Source of the DNA: Pseudomonas mucidolens
Lineage (GTDB): Bacteria > Pseudomonadota > Gammaproteobacteria > Pseudomonadales > Pseudomonadaceae
Direction: 5' to 3'
DNA: 64,000 nt
Assembly (NCBI RefSeq): GCF_900106045.1
Contig: NZ_LT629802.1
Coordinates: 5,208,001-5,272,000, forward strand
In this document: one piece after another, positions 11,952 through 20,974 of the stretch
How positions within the stretch are numbered: the stretch's first letter is position 1
Layout: each line of letters begins with the position of its first letter
The notes under the pieces: model-generated
Seen by the model: the letters and a program-made list of their open reading frames with translations, nothing else
Told to the model about the DNA's origin: nothing
Databases searched by the model: none
Position numbers and translations under genes: made by a program

Positions 11952-12599
11952 ATGAAAAAATTAGCAGGTTTGACAATGGGTGCTATTTGTCTCGCGGCCA
12001 GTCTCACGGCTCAAGCTACGGATGTTGCACAGTTGGTAGTCCGCGGAACCATCGTTCCGGCGGCCTGCAATCTCAGCCTGGGCGGCGGCGGCATTATCGA
12101 TTACGGGACCATTCGTTCTGGCGAGCTGTCCCAGACTGCTTACAACCCCCGCGAAGAAAAAGTCACGTCGCTGGTGGTCAATTGCGGCACCACCCCGGCA
12201 AAGTTCGGGTTGACCTTGACCGACTTGCAGGCGGGCAGCAAGGTTTCGGGCATTCTGGGGTCGGGCTATAGCGAAGCGCAGAACTACGGCTTGGGAGCGG
12301 TGTCCGGCCGCCGTACCGGAGGCTACTCGGTCACATTGAAGGATCTGCGGTCTTCGGGTGTTACGTTGCACCCGATCATGCGGGTCGGTAGCGGCGCCTG
12401 GCAGCACAGTGATGGCAAAGTCGCTCAAGTGCCCAGTCAGTATTCGTGGCGTAACGGCTCGACCGCTACACCCGCTTCCATCGCCCAACTAACGGGTGTC
12501 ATTGCAGTAAAAGCGGTTATCAATAAAGCGCAAGCCTTGGATCTTACCCGAGACGTCACACTCGATGGGCGCGCCACGTTGGTATTGAGTTACATCTAA
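11952..12599 (+). CDS. DUF1120 protein, probable major fimbrial subunit
   Basis: A 215-residue exported protein with a clear signal peptide (MKKLAGLTMGAICLAASLTAQA). The mature part begins DVAQLVVRGTIVPAACNLSL and contains one cysteine pair (PAACN, VVNCGT) as in chaperone-usher pilins. The C-terminus DVTLDGRATLVLSYI has the alternating hydrophobic pattern of a donor strand. DUF1120 proteins are fimbrial-subunit-like. The gene is first in a cluster with a chaperone, an usher and a second DUF1120 gene, so a major pilin role is inferred. Confidence 0.75.
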   Translation: MKKLAGLTMGAICLAASLTAQATDVAQLVVRGTIVPAACNLSLGGGGIIDYGTIRSGELSQTAYNPREEKVTSLVVNCGTTPAKFGLTLTDLQAGSKVSGILGSGYSEAQNYGLGAVSGRRTGGYSVTLKDLRSSGVTLHPIMRVGSGAWQHSDGKVAQVPSQYSWRNGSTATPASIAQLTGVIAVKAVINKAQALDLTRDVTLDGRATLVLSYI

Positions 12600-12719
12600 A
12601 CACTCAACAAGCAGCCGGTATTGAAACAGGAACTTTCATGATACTTGTGTTTCTTATCGGCGGCTTTCGTGTGGATGCTTGTTTATCTGCTGTTTTTTGA
12701 ATGTGACGGGGAAAACTCG

Positions 12720-13433
12720 GTGAGTGCTCTTTCGAAAGCGCGTGCAGCGTTATTATGTGCAAGTTTTTCAGTGTTGGGGGTCACACCGGTAAACGCCGAT
12801 GGCATGCAGCCTGAAACAACGGTCGTGGTCCTTTTTGAAGAGGACGGCGAGGCGACGATCAATATCAAGAACACCGACCCTGGGCCTGCGCTATTGCATT
12901 CGGTGATCGAAAACGTACCCGAGGATCAGGAGCCGCTGTTGATTGTCACGCCTCCGATTACCCGCGTCGAGGCAGGCGAAACTCAATTGGTCCGCTTTAT
13001 CAGTACCTTGAAGACACCGCTCAAGACCTAGCGTCTGAAGCGTGTGTCTTTTGAGGGGATTCCCCAGGCTCGTAGCCCGGGTGGTGCGACCATTGGTATC
13101 ACGCTGCGGCAGAACCTGCCGCTGATCCTGCACCCACAAGGACTGGCCAGGCATCAGGCACCGTGGGAGCTGCTCAAATGGAAACGTCAGGGTGATGGCC
13201 TGAGCGTGCACAACGACAGTGCCTATGTGGTACGGCTGGCGCTGGAGGTGCAACTGATCCCGGAAAACCAGGCCGCCACCCTCCCTCGCAGCTATGTCTT
13301 GCCGGGTGAGACGCTAAAGGTGAATACCCGTGGATCGTTGGTTGGCGTCACCTCGGTGGTGATACAGCCAGCCACCGTGTATGGGTTCACGGTCGACAGC
13401 TATCACGCGGATGTTGTCGATGATGGAATTTGA
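12720..13433 (+). pseudogene. periplasmic fimbrial chaperone interrupted by an in-frame amber codon
   Basis: One continuous frame encodes a PapD-like chaperone: a signal peptide from the GTG at 12720, then TTVVVLFEEDGEATINIKNT, PPITRVEAGETQLVRFI, RLKRVSFEGIPQ and WELLKWKRQGDGLSVHN, ending near the usher start. TAG at 13029-13031 (codon 104 of this model) splits it between LKTPLKT and RLKRVSFEGIP. A single base change from GAG or CAG explains it. A GTG at 13044 could restart translation but would give only the second half without a signal peptide. Either this is a recent pseudogene, a suppressed codon, or a sequencing error. It sits between the major subunit and the usher and overlaps the usher start. 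Confidence 0.75.
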
Positions 13434-15921
13434 CCGGGCCTTGGGAAGGGGGGCGAGTGGCGTCTGCTGTTCAGGATTTTTCGTGGGGTTGGCAACCCTG
13501 TGCGGACTTCCCGGTGACGTGCGGGCGCTCGAATTGGGCGAGGGTTTTGACCTGGCCGCACTGACCAGCCATGGCATTGATCCGAAGGTTTCAGACTATT
13601 TTCGCAGTGCGGCGCGTTTTCGCGAAGGTGTCCAGGTGGTGGGGCTACGGGTCAACGGCGCGCCATTGGGGCTGGTGGATGCGCGTTTCGATTATCAGGG
13701 GCAGTTGTGCTTTACCCAGAGCTTGTTGGACAAGGCTGGTTTATGGACTCCCTCCGCGATTCTGCAGTCGGGTGTCTCGCCGGATCAGGCGTGTCATGAC
13801 TTTCTTGGCGAGTTTCCGGCGACCCTGGTGAGGCTGCGCCCCGGCAGCGACGAGGTCTCCCTGGTGGTGCCCACGCAATCGTTGCGTGGGCCTGATTGGC
13901 AGGCGGGAAGCTTCACTCAGGGTGGAGCAGCGGCCATGCTCAATTATGACCTGCTGGCATTTGACACCGATGGGCACAGTGGCCCCAGTCGTTTCGTTTC
14001 GGCGTATACCGAAGCGGGATTTAATCTGGGCAACTGGATTGTTCGCAGTCGGCAATTCTATCTGTCCGACAACGGCAAAGGCAGTAGCGAGCATGTGTAC
14101 GCCTATGCCCAGCGGGATATCGGCAGCTTGCAATCGACCTTCCAGGTCGGGCAGATATCCACCCGCAGTCCGGTATTCGGGGGCCTGCAACTGTCGGGTT
14201 TTCAGCTGTTTCCTGATGGCGTTTCGCGCATCGCCGCGGGTAACGATGTGGTGGTAGAGGGGCTGGCACATAGCCAAGCCAGGGTCGAGGTACGCCAATC
14301 CGGGGTGCTGATCCATTCGACCCTGGTGCCTGAAGGGCCCTTCAGCCTGACCGGCCTGTCGTTGCTCAACGGCACCAGCGATCTGGACGTGAGCGTGATC
14401 GGGACCCGGGGCGGCAAACGTGGTTTCGTGGTGCCGGCGGCCTCGTTTGGATCGGGTGTTCCCGTGGCCCCAGGTTTTGATTTTGCTTTGGGCAAGGTGC
14501 GAGAAGCGGTTACCGATGGCAGGGAGCACCCAGTGGTCGCCATGGGTAGCGGTACTTGGGGGCTTGGCGCGGGCACATCGCTGGGGTTTGGCGTGTTGAG
14601 TACGGACGAGTACCACGCAGCCGGTGGCACGTTGAGCCGCGTGTTTTTCCAGCGGGTGGCGATAACTGCCCGGCATAACCTGTCCCGAGACAAGGTGCGG
14701 GGTGTGAGTGGTGCGCGCAGCGCCTTGTCATTCAGCAGCCCGCTGGGGGCCGGGATTGAGATGAACCTGAGTGCCACCACCCAGAATCGAGGTTACCGCG
14801 ACCTGATGGAGGCCGGCGCCGCGCCCAGCGCAGACGTTCTGGATTCCTTGTTCCGGCACCAGTACACCGCCGGTTTGACCTGGGCCGATTCAAGCCTGGG
14901 GGCTTTATCCTTGAGCTATTCGCGCAGCGTTCAGTTTGATGGCCAGGGCACCGGGCACGTTTTCGCTTCGTGGAGCAAAGGCTTCAAGGGCGCGGATGTG
15001 GCGCTGATTGCCGACTCGCAAATAGGCCCGCCACGACGGCGCAAAGACCGTTACACGGACAGGGACGAGCGCAATGAACTGCCCGCTACCGGCCTCTCAC
15101 TGCGCCTTCAAGTCAGCCTGCCCATTGGCGAGAATCACCGTCTTACGTCCTACGCCAGTCGACGGAACAGGCGCTCTGACCTCGGCACCGCGCTCGCCGG
15201 ACGCGTCAACGAGTACGTGAACTACGAGGTGGGGACCGAACGTGATCTGAATCAGCGCGAACAGGCAGTACGCGCTCGCGCGCAGATTATGCCGCGCTAC
15301 ACGCGCATTGGCCTGGGAATGAGTCGGGATGCTGCGAATACCAGCTACACCGGACAGCTGCAGGGCGGCATCGTCGCCCATTCACAGGGCCTGACGTTTT
15401 CTCCCTATGCGGTCCAGGACACCTTCGGCATTCTCTCGGTCGGGGAAATCTCGGGTGCCAGGGTCAGTACGCCCCAAGGTCCCGTCTGGACCGACTATCG
15501 CGGTTACGCGGTAATTCCCGGGTTGCCTGCGTATAGCAACAGTCATATCGAAGTACAGACCCAGTCCTTGCCCAGGCGCGCTGACCTCAAGAACGGCACC
15601 AAAATCCTCGCGGCCGGGCGCGGCTCATTCAATACCGTGGGCTTCAACGTCGTGAGCGTACGTCGGGTGCTGCTGGAGGCGCATGATGAACGCGGCCGGC
15701 CCTTGCCGCAGGGCGCGGCGGTATTTGGTGAGGACAAGGCTTTCCTGACCAGCGTTGTAGGTGATGGCTTGATTTTCCTGAACAACAGCGACCAGCAGAG
15801 AAACCTCAGCGTTGCGCTGCCTGACTCGACCACTCCCTGCCTGCTGCAATTCAATCTGGAGCCAGAACCCGCGCATGAAAAACTCTACGAAACCGCATCG
15901 GCCATTTGCCGTGCTCCTTGA
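13420..15921 (+). CDS. fimbrial outer-membrane usher
   Basis: An outer-membrane protein of about 833 residues of the fimbrial usher class, which threads chaperone-subunit complexes through a beta-barrel. After the signal region, the N-terminal segment ELGEGFDLAALTSHGIDPKV and the VGLRVNGAPLG motif match the chaperone-binding domain. Barrel-like repeats follow to about residue 650, then SGARVSTPQGPVWTDYRGYAVIPGLPAYSNSHIEV and VLLEAHDERGRPLPQGAAVF, the C-terminal usher domains. Normal usher length is 800-850, so it looks intact. The start is uncertain: ATGs at 13411, 13420 and 13423 are all in frame and all overlap the chaperone end. Confidence 0.85.
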   Translation: MMEFDRALGRGASGVCCSGFFVGLATLCGLPGDVRALELGEGFDLAALTSHGIDPKVSDYFRSAARFREGVQVVGLRVNGAPLGLVDARFDYQGQLCFTQSLLDKAGLWTPSAILQSGVSPDQACHDFLGEFPATLVRLRPGSDEVSLVVPTQSLRGPDWQAGSFTQGGAAAMLNYDLLAFDTDGHSGPSRFVSAYTEAGFNLGNWIVRSRQFYLSDNGKGSSEHVYAYAQRDIGSLQSTFQVGQISTRSPVFGGLQLSGFQLFPDGVSRIAAGNDVVVEGLAHSQARVEVRQSGVLIHSTLVPEGPFSLTGLSLLNGTSDLDVSVIGTRGGKRGFVVPAASFGSGVPVAPGFDFALGKVREAVTDGREHPVVAMGSGTWGLGAGTSLGFGVLSTDEYHAAGGTLSRVFFQRVAITARHNLSRDKVRGVSGARSALSFSSPLGAGIEMNLSATTQNRGYRDLMEAGAAPSADVLDSLFRHQYTAGLTWADSSLGALSLSYSRSVQFDGQGTGHVFASWSKGFKGADVALIADSQIGPPRRRKDRYTDRDERNELPATGLSLRLQVSLPIGENHRLTSYASRRNRRSDLGTALAGRVNEYVNYEVGTERDLNQREQAVRARAQIMPRYTRIGLGMSRDAANTSYTGQLQGGIVAHSQGLTFSPYAVQDTFGILSVGEISGARVSTPQGPVWTDYRGYAVIPGLPAYSNSHIEVQTQSLPRRADLKNGTKILAAGRGSFNTVGFNVVSVRRVLLEAHDERGRPLPQGAAVFGEDKAFLTSVVGDGLIFLNNSDQQRNLSVALPDSTTPCLLQFNLEPEPAHEKLYETASAICRAP

Positions 15922-16525
15922 ATCATCAGATGGCTGCGACTTGACCTGTCTGCGCCGGTTGCCGGGCTTTTTCCTGTTGCTCCTTATGATGCTGATGACC
16001 TGTGAGGTGCGCGCTGCCAGTTGCCAGCTGTCCCTGAGCCAGTCGCGGATCGACTATGGTGTGCTGCGTCAGGCGCAGCTGTTGAATGACCGCTTCGGTC
16101 CGCAGATCATCGCGCCGGGCAAGCGCACCCTTCACCTGAGCGTTCTGTGTGTCGATATCAGCCCCATGGCCATACGTTTTAGCGGGGCACCGGCGGGCCC
16201 ACAGGGCTTTCGGTTTGGCCATGGCGGCAGCTTTACCCTTGGAATCAAGAATGCCCGCCTGGATGGCCGAAACGTCGAGCTGACTGCCGAGCAACCGCTG
16301 GCGGGGATACCCGACGGGCGACTGTTGCCCGGCCATGTGCTGATAGCCCGGGCGGGGGGTGTGCCGGTGACGGGGCGACGACTCTCGGCACAAGTGGACG
16401 TCGATACCTACCTGCCAGTCGCCCTGTTTTCTGTACGCCGCGAGACAACGTTTGAAGGGCAGGGACAATTTGAATGGCTGCCCGGTGCCGTAAGTGTCAG
16501 CCCGGCTGCTCTACCGAACCCATGA
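15875..16525 (+). CDS. second DUF1120/fimbrial-subunit-like protein, possible tip adhesin
   Basis: A protein of about 216 residues starting inside the end of the usher gene. A hydrophobic segment ([19 protein letters not shown]) lies about 30 residues after the chosen ATG, then a mature part beginning [22 protein letters not shown]. The SRIDYG motif parallels IIDYGTIRSGEL of the first subunit. Two cysteines, ASCQ and VLCVD, could form the usual pilin disulfide. It is last in the cluster, where minor or tip subunits are often encoded. An internal start nearer the hydrophobic segment is possible. Confidence 0.7.
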   Translation: MKNSTKPHRPFAVLLESSDGCDLTCLRRLPGFFLLLLMMLMTCEVRAASCQLSLSQSRIDYGVLRQAQLLNDRFGPQIIAPGKRTLHLSVLCVDISPMAIRFSGAPAGPQGFRFGHGGSFTLGIKNARLDGRNVELTAEQPLAGIPDGRLLPGHVLIARAGGVPVTGRRLSAQVDVDTYLPVALFSVRRETTFEGQGQFEWLPGAVSVSPAALPNP

Positions 16526-16705
16526 AATTGGCCAGTTGGCGGACCACGCTGAGCACTTCATTGACCCGCTCGGGATCCAGCGCCGAAGTGATTTCGTCAC
16601 ACAACAACACTTTGGGCGACATCGCCAAGGCTCGGGCAATGGCTACACACTGCTGTTAGCCGCCGGACAGTCGAGCGGCCTCTTTTACCTTTTTCGGGCG
16701 TCGCC
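16521..16705 (-). pseudogene. remnant of a polar amino-acid-type ABC transporter ATPase
   Basis: The minus strand reads KEAARLSGG, stop, [45 protein letters not shown]. This is the ABC signature (LSGG) and Walker B region of an ATPase. TAA replaces the first glutamine after LSGG, and the usual arginine is now cysteine. The sequence stops matching after VVRQLA, and no Walker A is recognisable upstream, so both ends are lost. It starts at the 3' end of the fimbrial cluster. The following stretch to 16917 holds only the trxA promoter region. Confidence 0.8.
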
Positions 16706-16917
16706 AACACCCGGCGAAGCCCTTTTAAGGTGCGTTCGTACAAGAGTCGCTCGCGCCAGGATCGACAAGTATGATGTGGCCGTCGAACGCGCATGCTTTG
16801 AGCGATACCCAAACTCATGGCACGCGATAGCAAGAGTCAATCAGCTGCGACTTCCTGAACGTGGGAAGGGCGGCTATGATGGGCAACGTTTTTTTTGCTT
16901 ACAACCCGGAGACATCC

Positions 16918-17247
16918 ATGAGCAGCGAACTTATCAAGCACGTCACCGACGCGAACTTTGATGCCGAAGTACTCAAGGCTGAAGGCCCGGTGCTGGTGGA
17001 CTACTGGGCTGAGTGGTGTGGTCCTTGCAAAATGATCGCTCCGGTCCTGGACGACATTGCAACCACCTACGAAGGCAAACTGACCATTGCCAAGCTGAAC
17101 ATCGACGAAAACCAGGAAACCCCGGCCAAGCATGGCGTGCGTGGTATTCCGACCCTGATGCTGTTCAAGAACGGCAACGTCGAAGCGACCAAGGTTGGGG
17201 CACTGTCGAAGTCGCAACTGGCTGCATTTCTCGACGCTAACATCTAA
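16918..17247 (+). CDS. trxA: thioredoxin 1
   Basis: A 109-residue cytosolic disulfide reductase with the active-site motif WCGPC at residues 33-37 and the cis-proline loop RGIPTLMLF. Reduced by thioredoxin reductase, it supplies electrons to ribonucleotide reductase, methionine sulfoxide reductase and others. The ATG at 16918 is preceded by GGAG (16908-16911); the frame is open 19 codons further but those are not conserved. TATGAT at 16875-16880 is a possible -10 box. In P. aeruginosa ppx and trxA are neighbours, as I recall; here the fimbrial cluster lies between them. Confidence 0.97.
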   Translation: MSSELIKHVTDANFDAEVLKAEGPVLVDYWAEWCGPCKMIAPVLDDIATTYEGKLTIAKLNIDENQETPAKHGVRGIPTLMLFKNGNVEATKVGALSKSQLAAFLDANI

Positions 17248-17259
17248 GCGTCGTCAAAA

Positions 17260-17286
17260 AAGCCCCGCGAGTCGCGGGGCTTTTTC
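17260..17286 (+). terminator. rho-independent terminator of trxA
   Basis: AGCCCCGCGA (17261-17270) pairs with TCGCGGGGCT (17272-17281), followed by TTTTTC. A strong GC stem with a T run directly after trxA. Confidence 0.9.
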
Positions 17287-17298
17287 GTGAAACAGGGC

Positions 17299-17327
17299 TA
17301 GACGCTCTGAAAATCAAGTGGTACATT
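17299..17327 (+). promoter_or_regulatory. candidate sigma-70 promoter of rho
   Basis: TAGACG (17299-17304) and TACATT (17322-17327) are 17 bases apart. Transcription would start near 17334, leaving a leader of nearly 150 bases before rho. Confidence 0.4.
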
Positions 17328-17333
17328 CGGCCC

Positions 17334-17481
17334 CGCACTGGTTTCTCCACTGCCCCCTGCAAGCCGTCGCCGACGCACTCCTTTTCGATTAGTACGCGAT
17401 CCTGTCGCCTTCTCTGCGGCGCGGCCTCATTAAGCCAAAAGCTTAATTTCCCCCCTCCATAAATGATTACGTCATTCCTAT
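17334..17481 (+). promoter_or_regulatory. leader of rho, probable Pseudomon-Rho RNA motif region
   Basis: A conserved structured RNA called Pseudomon-Rho is described upstream of rho in Pseudomonas. This leader lies in the right place, contains short complementary stretches such as AAGCCAAAAGCTT near 17434, and has no good ribosome site near the ATG at 17482. Rho autoregulates its own leader in other bacteria. I did not fit the sequence to the published consensus, so identity is by position. Confidence 0.5.
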
Positions 17482-18741
17482 ATGAATCTGACTGAACTCA
17501 AGCAAAAGCCGATTACCGAACTGCTCGAATTGGCCGAACAGATGGGCATAGATAATATGGCCCGTTCGCGCAAGCAGGACGTGATTTTCTCCCTGCTGAA
17601 AAAGCACGCGAAAAGCGGCGAGGAAATCTCCGGTGATGGCGTGCTGGAGATTCTCCAGGACGGCTTCGGCTTCCTCCGCTCCGCGGACGCTTCTTATCTC
17701 GCCGGTCCAGACGATATCTACGTCTCTCCGAGCCAGATCCGTCGCTTCAACTTGCGCACCGGTGACACCATCGTTGGCAAGATCCGACCTCCAAAAGAAG
17801 GCGAGCGGTATTTCGCCCTGCTGAAGGTCGACACGATCAACTTCGATCGTCCCGAGAACGCGAAAAACAAGATTCTCTTTGAGAACTTGACCCCGCTGTT
17901 CCCGACCGTGCGCATGAAGATGGAAGCCGGTAACGGTTCCACCGAAGACTTGACGGGTCGTGTTATCGACCTGTGCGCCCCGATCGGCAAAGGCCAGCGT
18001 GGCCTGATCGTCGCACCGCCGAAAGCCGGTAAGACCATCATGTTGCAGAACATCGCAGCCAACATTGCGCGTAACAATCCTGAAGTTCACCTGATCGTAC
18101 TGCTGATCGATGAGCGTCCGGAAGAAGTGACCGAAATGCAGCGTACTGTGCGCGGCGAAGTGGTTGCCTCGACATTCGATGAGCCACCAACCCGCCACGT
18201 GCAGGTTGCCGAAATGGTCATCGAAAAGGCCAAGCGCCTGGTCGAACACAAAAAGGACGTGGTGATCCTGCTGGATTCCATCACCCGTCTGGCGCGTGCC
18301 TACAACACCGTGATCCCGAGCTCCGGCAAGGTCCTCACCGGTGGTGTCGATGCCCACGCCCTGGAGAAACCGAAACGTTTCTTCGGCGCTGCGCGGAACA
18401 TCGAAGAAGGCGGCTCGCTGACCATCATCGCCACCGCGCTGGTTGAAACCGGTTCGAAGATGGATGAAGTGATCTACGAAGAGTTCAAGGGTACCGGTAA
18501 CATGGAACTGCCTTTGGATCGCCGTATCGCTGAAAAGCGTGTGTTCCCGGCCATCAACATCAACCGTTCCGGCACTCGCCGCGAAGAGTTGCTGACGGCC
18601 GACGACGAACTGCAGCGTATGTGGATCCTGCGCAAGCTGCTGCACCCGATGGACGAAGTTGCCGCCATTGAGTTCCTGATCGACAAGCTGAAGGCCACCA
18701 AGACCAACGACGAGTTCTTCTTGTCGATGAAGCGCAAGTAA
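17482..18741 (+). CDS. rho: transcription termination factor Rho
   Basis: A 419-residue hexameric RNA-dependent ATPase that terminates transcription. It begins [20 protein letters not shown] (Rho N-terminal domain), followed by the RNA-binding cold-shock-like domain ([23 protein letters not shown]) and the ATPase core. Walker A is APPKAGKT at residues 178-185, at the same position as in E. coli, and Walker B/Q-loop residues [15 protein letters not shown] follow. Length equals the E. coli protein. It has its own promoter region and a strong terminator. Confidence 0.98.
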   Translation: MNLTELKQKPITELLELAEQMGIDNMARSRKQDVIFSLLKKHAKSGEEISGDGVLEILQDGFGFLRSADASYLAGPDDIYVSPSQIRRFNLRTGDTIVGKIRPPKEGERYFALLKVDTINFDRPENAKNKILFENLTPLFPTVRMKMEAGNGSTEDLTGRVIDLCAPIGKGQRGLIVAPPKAGKTIMLQNIAANIARNNPEVHLIVLLIDERPEEVTEMQRTVRGEVVASTFDEPPTRHVQVAEMVIEKAKRLVEHKKDVVILLDSITRLARAYNTVIPSSGKVLTGGVDAHALEKPKRFFGAARNIEEGGSLTIIATALVETGSKMDEVIYEEFKGTGNMELPLDRRIAEKRVFPAININRSGTRREELLTADDELQRMWILRKLLHPMDEVAAIEFLIDKLKATKTNDEFFLSMKRK

Positions 18742-18769
18742 AACTGCCGCTTCACTGGTCGACAAAATG

Positions 18770-18796
18770 GCGCCCCACGAGGGGCGCTTTTTTTTG
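18770..18796 (+). terminator. rho-independent terminator of rho
   Basis: GCGCCCC (18770-18776) pairs with GGGGCGC (18781-18787) around ACGA, followed by at least nine T residues. Confidence 0.93.
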
Positions 18797-18901
18797 TCGA
18801 GAAAAGGAAGGTTTTGTCAGTGAACTTGTCGGTTTAGATACGTTAAGGTGTGCGCCCTGGCTGCGGTTTCCTATTTTCAGTTCTGACAGACAATTAGATT
18901 T

Positions 18902-20884
18902 ATGACCACACTTGCTTATCGAAGGGATATCGACGGCCTGCGCGCAGTGGCTGTAATCGCTGTAGTGCTTTTCCATTTTGGCGTTCCCGGTTTCACTGGC
19001 GGCTTTGTCGGCGTCGATGTGTTTTTTGTAATTTCCGGCTTCCTGATTACTTCCATCATCTGGCGCGAGCGTCAGGCCAAGCGCTTCAGCTTTGTGGATT
19101 TCTGGGCGCGTCGTGCTCGTCGCATCCTGCCGGCGTTGTTTGTGATGATCGTGGCCACGCTGGCGGTGGGCTGGTTCCTGCTGGCGCCCAAGGATTATGA
19201 AGAGCTGGGCCGCTCGGCGCGCTACCAGGTGTTGTTCGTCTCCAATCTGCTGTTTATGCGTCAAGACGGTTACTTTGATGTGGCGTCGGACCTCAAGCCG
19301 TTGCTGCATACTTGGTCGCTGGCGGTGGAAGAGCAGTTTTATATTGTCTTCCCGCTGTTGCTGAGCGTGTTGTCCGCTCGCCTCAAATATTGGCGCACGG
19401 CGCTGTTCGGGGTGTTGCTGGTGTCGTTCGGCCTCAGTGTCTGGGCCGTGGCCCAGCATCCGGAAAAGGCTTTTTTCCTGCTGCCGATGCGTGCCTGGGA
19501 GTTATTGGCCGGCGCGATGCTGGCCGTCGTGCCCCGAAGTGAATGGCGCGCCTCCCCTGCGCTGGCCCAAGGGGTCAGTCTGGCCTCCATGGGACTGATC
19601 CTGGTGGCGGTGTTCGGTTTTGATCCCCGCACGCCGTTCCCCGGTGCGGCGGCTCTGTTGCCGGTGTTGGGCGTGGTCGGCTTGATCTGGGCCAACGGGC
19701 AGCAGCAGACATGGATGGGGCGCCTGTTGAGTACGCGGGTGATGGTGGGTCTGGGGCTGATTTCCTATTCCTGGTACCTGTGGCATTGGCCAGTATTCGT
19801 GTTCGCCACTTATGCCAGCGTTGAGGCCCTTGCGCCATTCGAGCTGGCCGGGTTGATGCTGCTGACATTGGTGCTGGGTTATCTGTCCTGGAAACTGGTG
19901 GAAAGTCCGTTCCGCGAGAAGCGCCTGCTGCCGGGCCGCAAGGCAATATTGCTGGCGGCGGGGTGTGGGATTTTGTGTATTGGCCTGGCGGGCCAGGCCT
20001 TGCGCTGGACTGATGGCTTGCCTTGGCGGCTGTCCGAGCAGGCCCTGCGTTTTGCCCAAGCCAAGGAGTGGAGTCCGGAACTGCTGGCTTGCCTGGCTGA
20101 AAAAAACACCCCTGATGATCGGTTGTTCTGCCACTTTGGACCTAAGGGCAACTCGACGTCTGCGCTGGTGTGGGGCGATAGCCATGCAACCGCATTGATC
20201 CCGGCCCTGGCAAAAGGCGCGAAGCAGCACGATATCAGTCTGGTCCAGGGCAGCTTTGCCGGTTGTGTGCCGATTGGCGGGCTGGAAAATATTCCGCGCT
20301 GTGCGCATTTCAACCAGCGTGTGGAAAAAGCCCTGGCTCAGCAGTCATTCAGTGATGTGGCGTTGGTGGCGCGTTGGAGCCTGTATCTCTACGGGCAGAT
20401 GTCCGGCGACACTGAACACGCCATCAAGGACCCGGCCACCGGCCAATACGACCGGGCCACGGCCGAGCGCCGGTTCGCCGAAGGGTTGCGTCAACGGATT
20501 GCCGGATTGCGCGCCGCCGGGCATCGGGTGTGGCTGGTCAAGGAAGTGCCGCTGCAGGAGTTCGTCGTGCCTTACCGCCTGAGCCGGCTGGCGATGCTTC
20601 ATCGACCGGTGGAGGGTCAAGGTTTGCTGTTCGCGCATCACCTCAAGCGCCAGCAGTTTATCAGTCAGCTATTCAATGAGATTGCCAGCGCCGATCCCGG
20701 GGTCCAGGTGCTGGACCCTGCGCCCCAACTATGTGATTCCGGTGGTCTGTGTCGGGTCGAGCTCGATGGTCGCGCCCTGTACACCGACGATAACCATCTC
20801 TCCGATGTCGGCGCGTTGCATATCGAGCAGTTCCTGGAGCCCCTGTTCCGGTCGCTGCAATCGCGGGGGCTGACGGCCAATTAA
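18902..20884 (+). CDS. OafA/YrhL-type acyltransferase with SGNH domain
   Basis: A 660-residue inner-membrane protein. Residues 1 to about 370 form an acyltransferase-3 domain with ten or so membrane segments, opening with YRRDIDGLRAVAVIAVVLFH and carrying the RRARRILPALF motif. The C-terminal part is a periplasmic SGNH hydrolase-like domain with GDSH at 425-428 and DDNHLS at 630-634, supplying the Ser and Asp/His residues. Such proteins O-acetylate lipopolysaccharide O-antigen or other surface glycans. No glycan cluster is adjacent, so the acceptor is unknown. Confidence 0.9.
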   Translation: MTTLAYRRDIDGLRAVAVIAVVLFHFGVPGFTGGFVGVDVFFVISGFLITSIIWRERQAKRFSFVDFWARRARRILPALFVMIVATLAVGWFLLAPKDYEELGRSARYQVLFVSNLLFMRQDGYFDVASDLKPLLHTWSLAVEEQFYIVFPLLLSVLSARLKYWRTALFGVLLVSFGLSVWAVAQHPEKAFFLLPMRAWELLAGAMLAVVPRSEWRASPALAQGVSLASMGLILVAVFGFDPRTPFPGAAALLPVLGVVGLIWANGQQQTWMGRLLSTRVMVGLGLISYSWYLWHWPVFVFATYASVEALAPFELAGLMLLTLVLGYLSWKLVESPFREKRLLPGRKAILLAAGCGILCIGLAGQALRWTDGLPWRLSEQALRFAQAKEWSPELLACLAEKNTPDDRLFCHFGPKGNSTSALVWGDSHATALIPALAKGAKQHDISLVQGSFAGCVPIGGLENIPRCAHFNQRVEKALAQQSFSDVALVARWSLYLYGQMSGDTEHAIKDPATGQYDRATAERRFAEGLRQRIAGLRAAGHRVWLVKEVPLQEFVVPYRLSRLAMLHRPVEGQGLLFAHHLKRQQFISQLFNEIASADPGVQVLDPAPQLCDSGGLCRVELDGRALYTDDNHLSDVGALHIEQFLEPLFRSLQSRGLTAN

Positions 20885-20974
20885 GCCTGCGCGGTGCTCA
20901 ATTGCACCGCGATAAGCTGCCAGCCGCCCTCAGAGCAGGTAGGATGTACGCCTATTTTACGGGTGTGATGGTTA

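Noticed and set aside
13044..13433. The second half of the chaperone as an independent gene
   Set aside because: It lacks a signal peptide, begins mid-domain and is in the same frame as the first half, so it is better explained by the amber codon.
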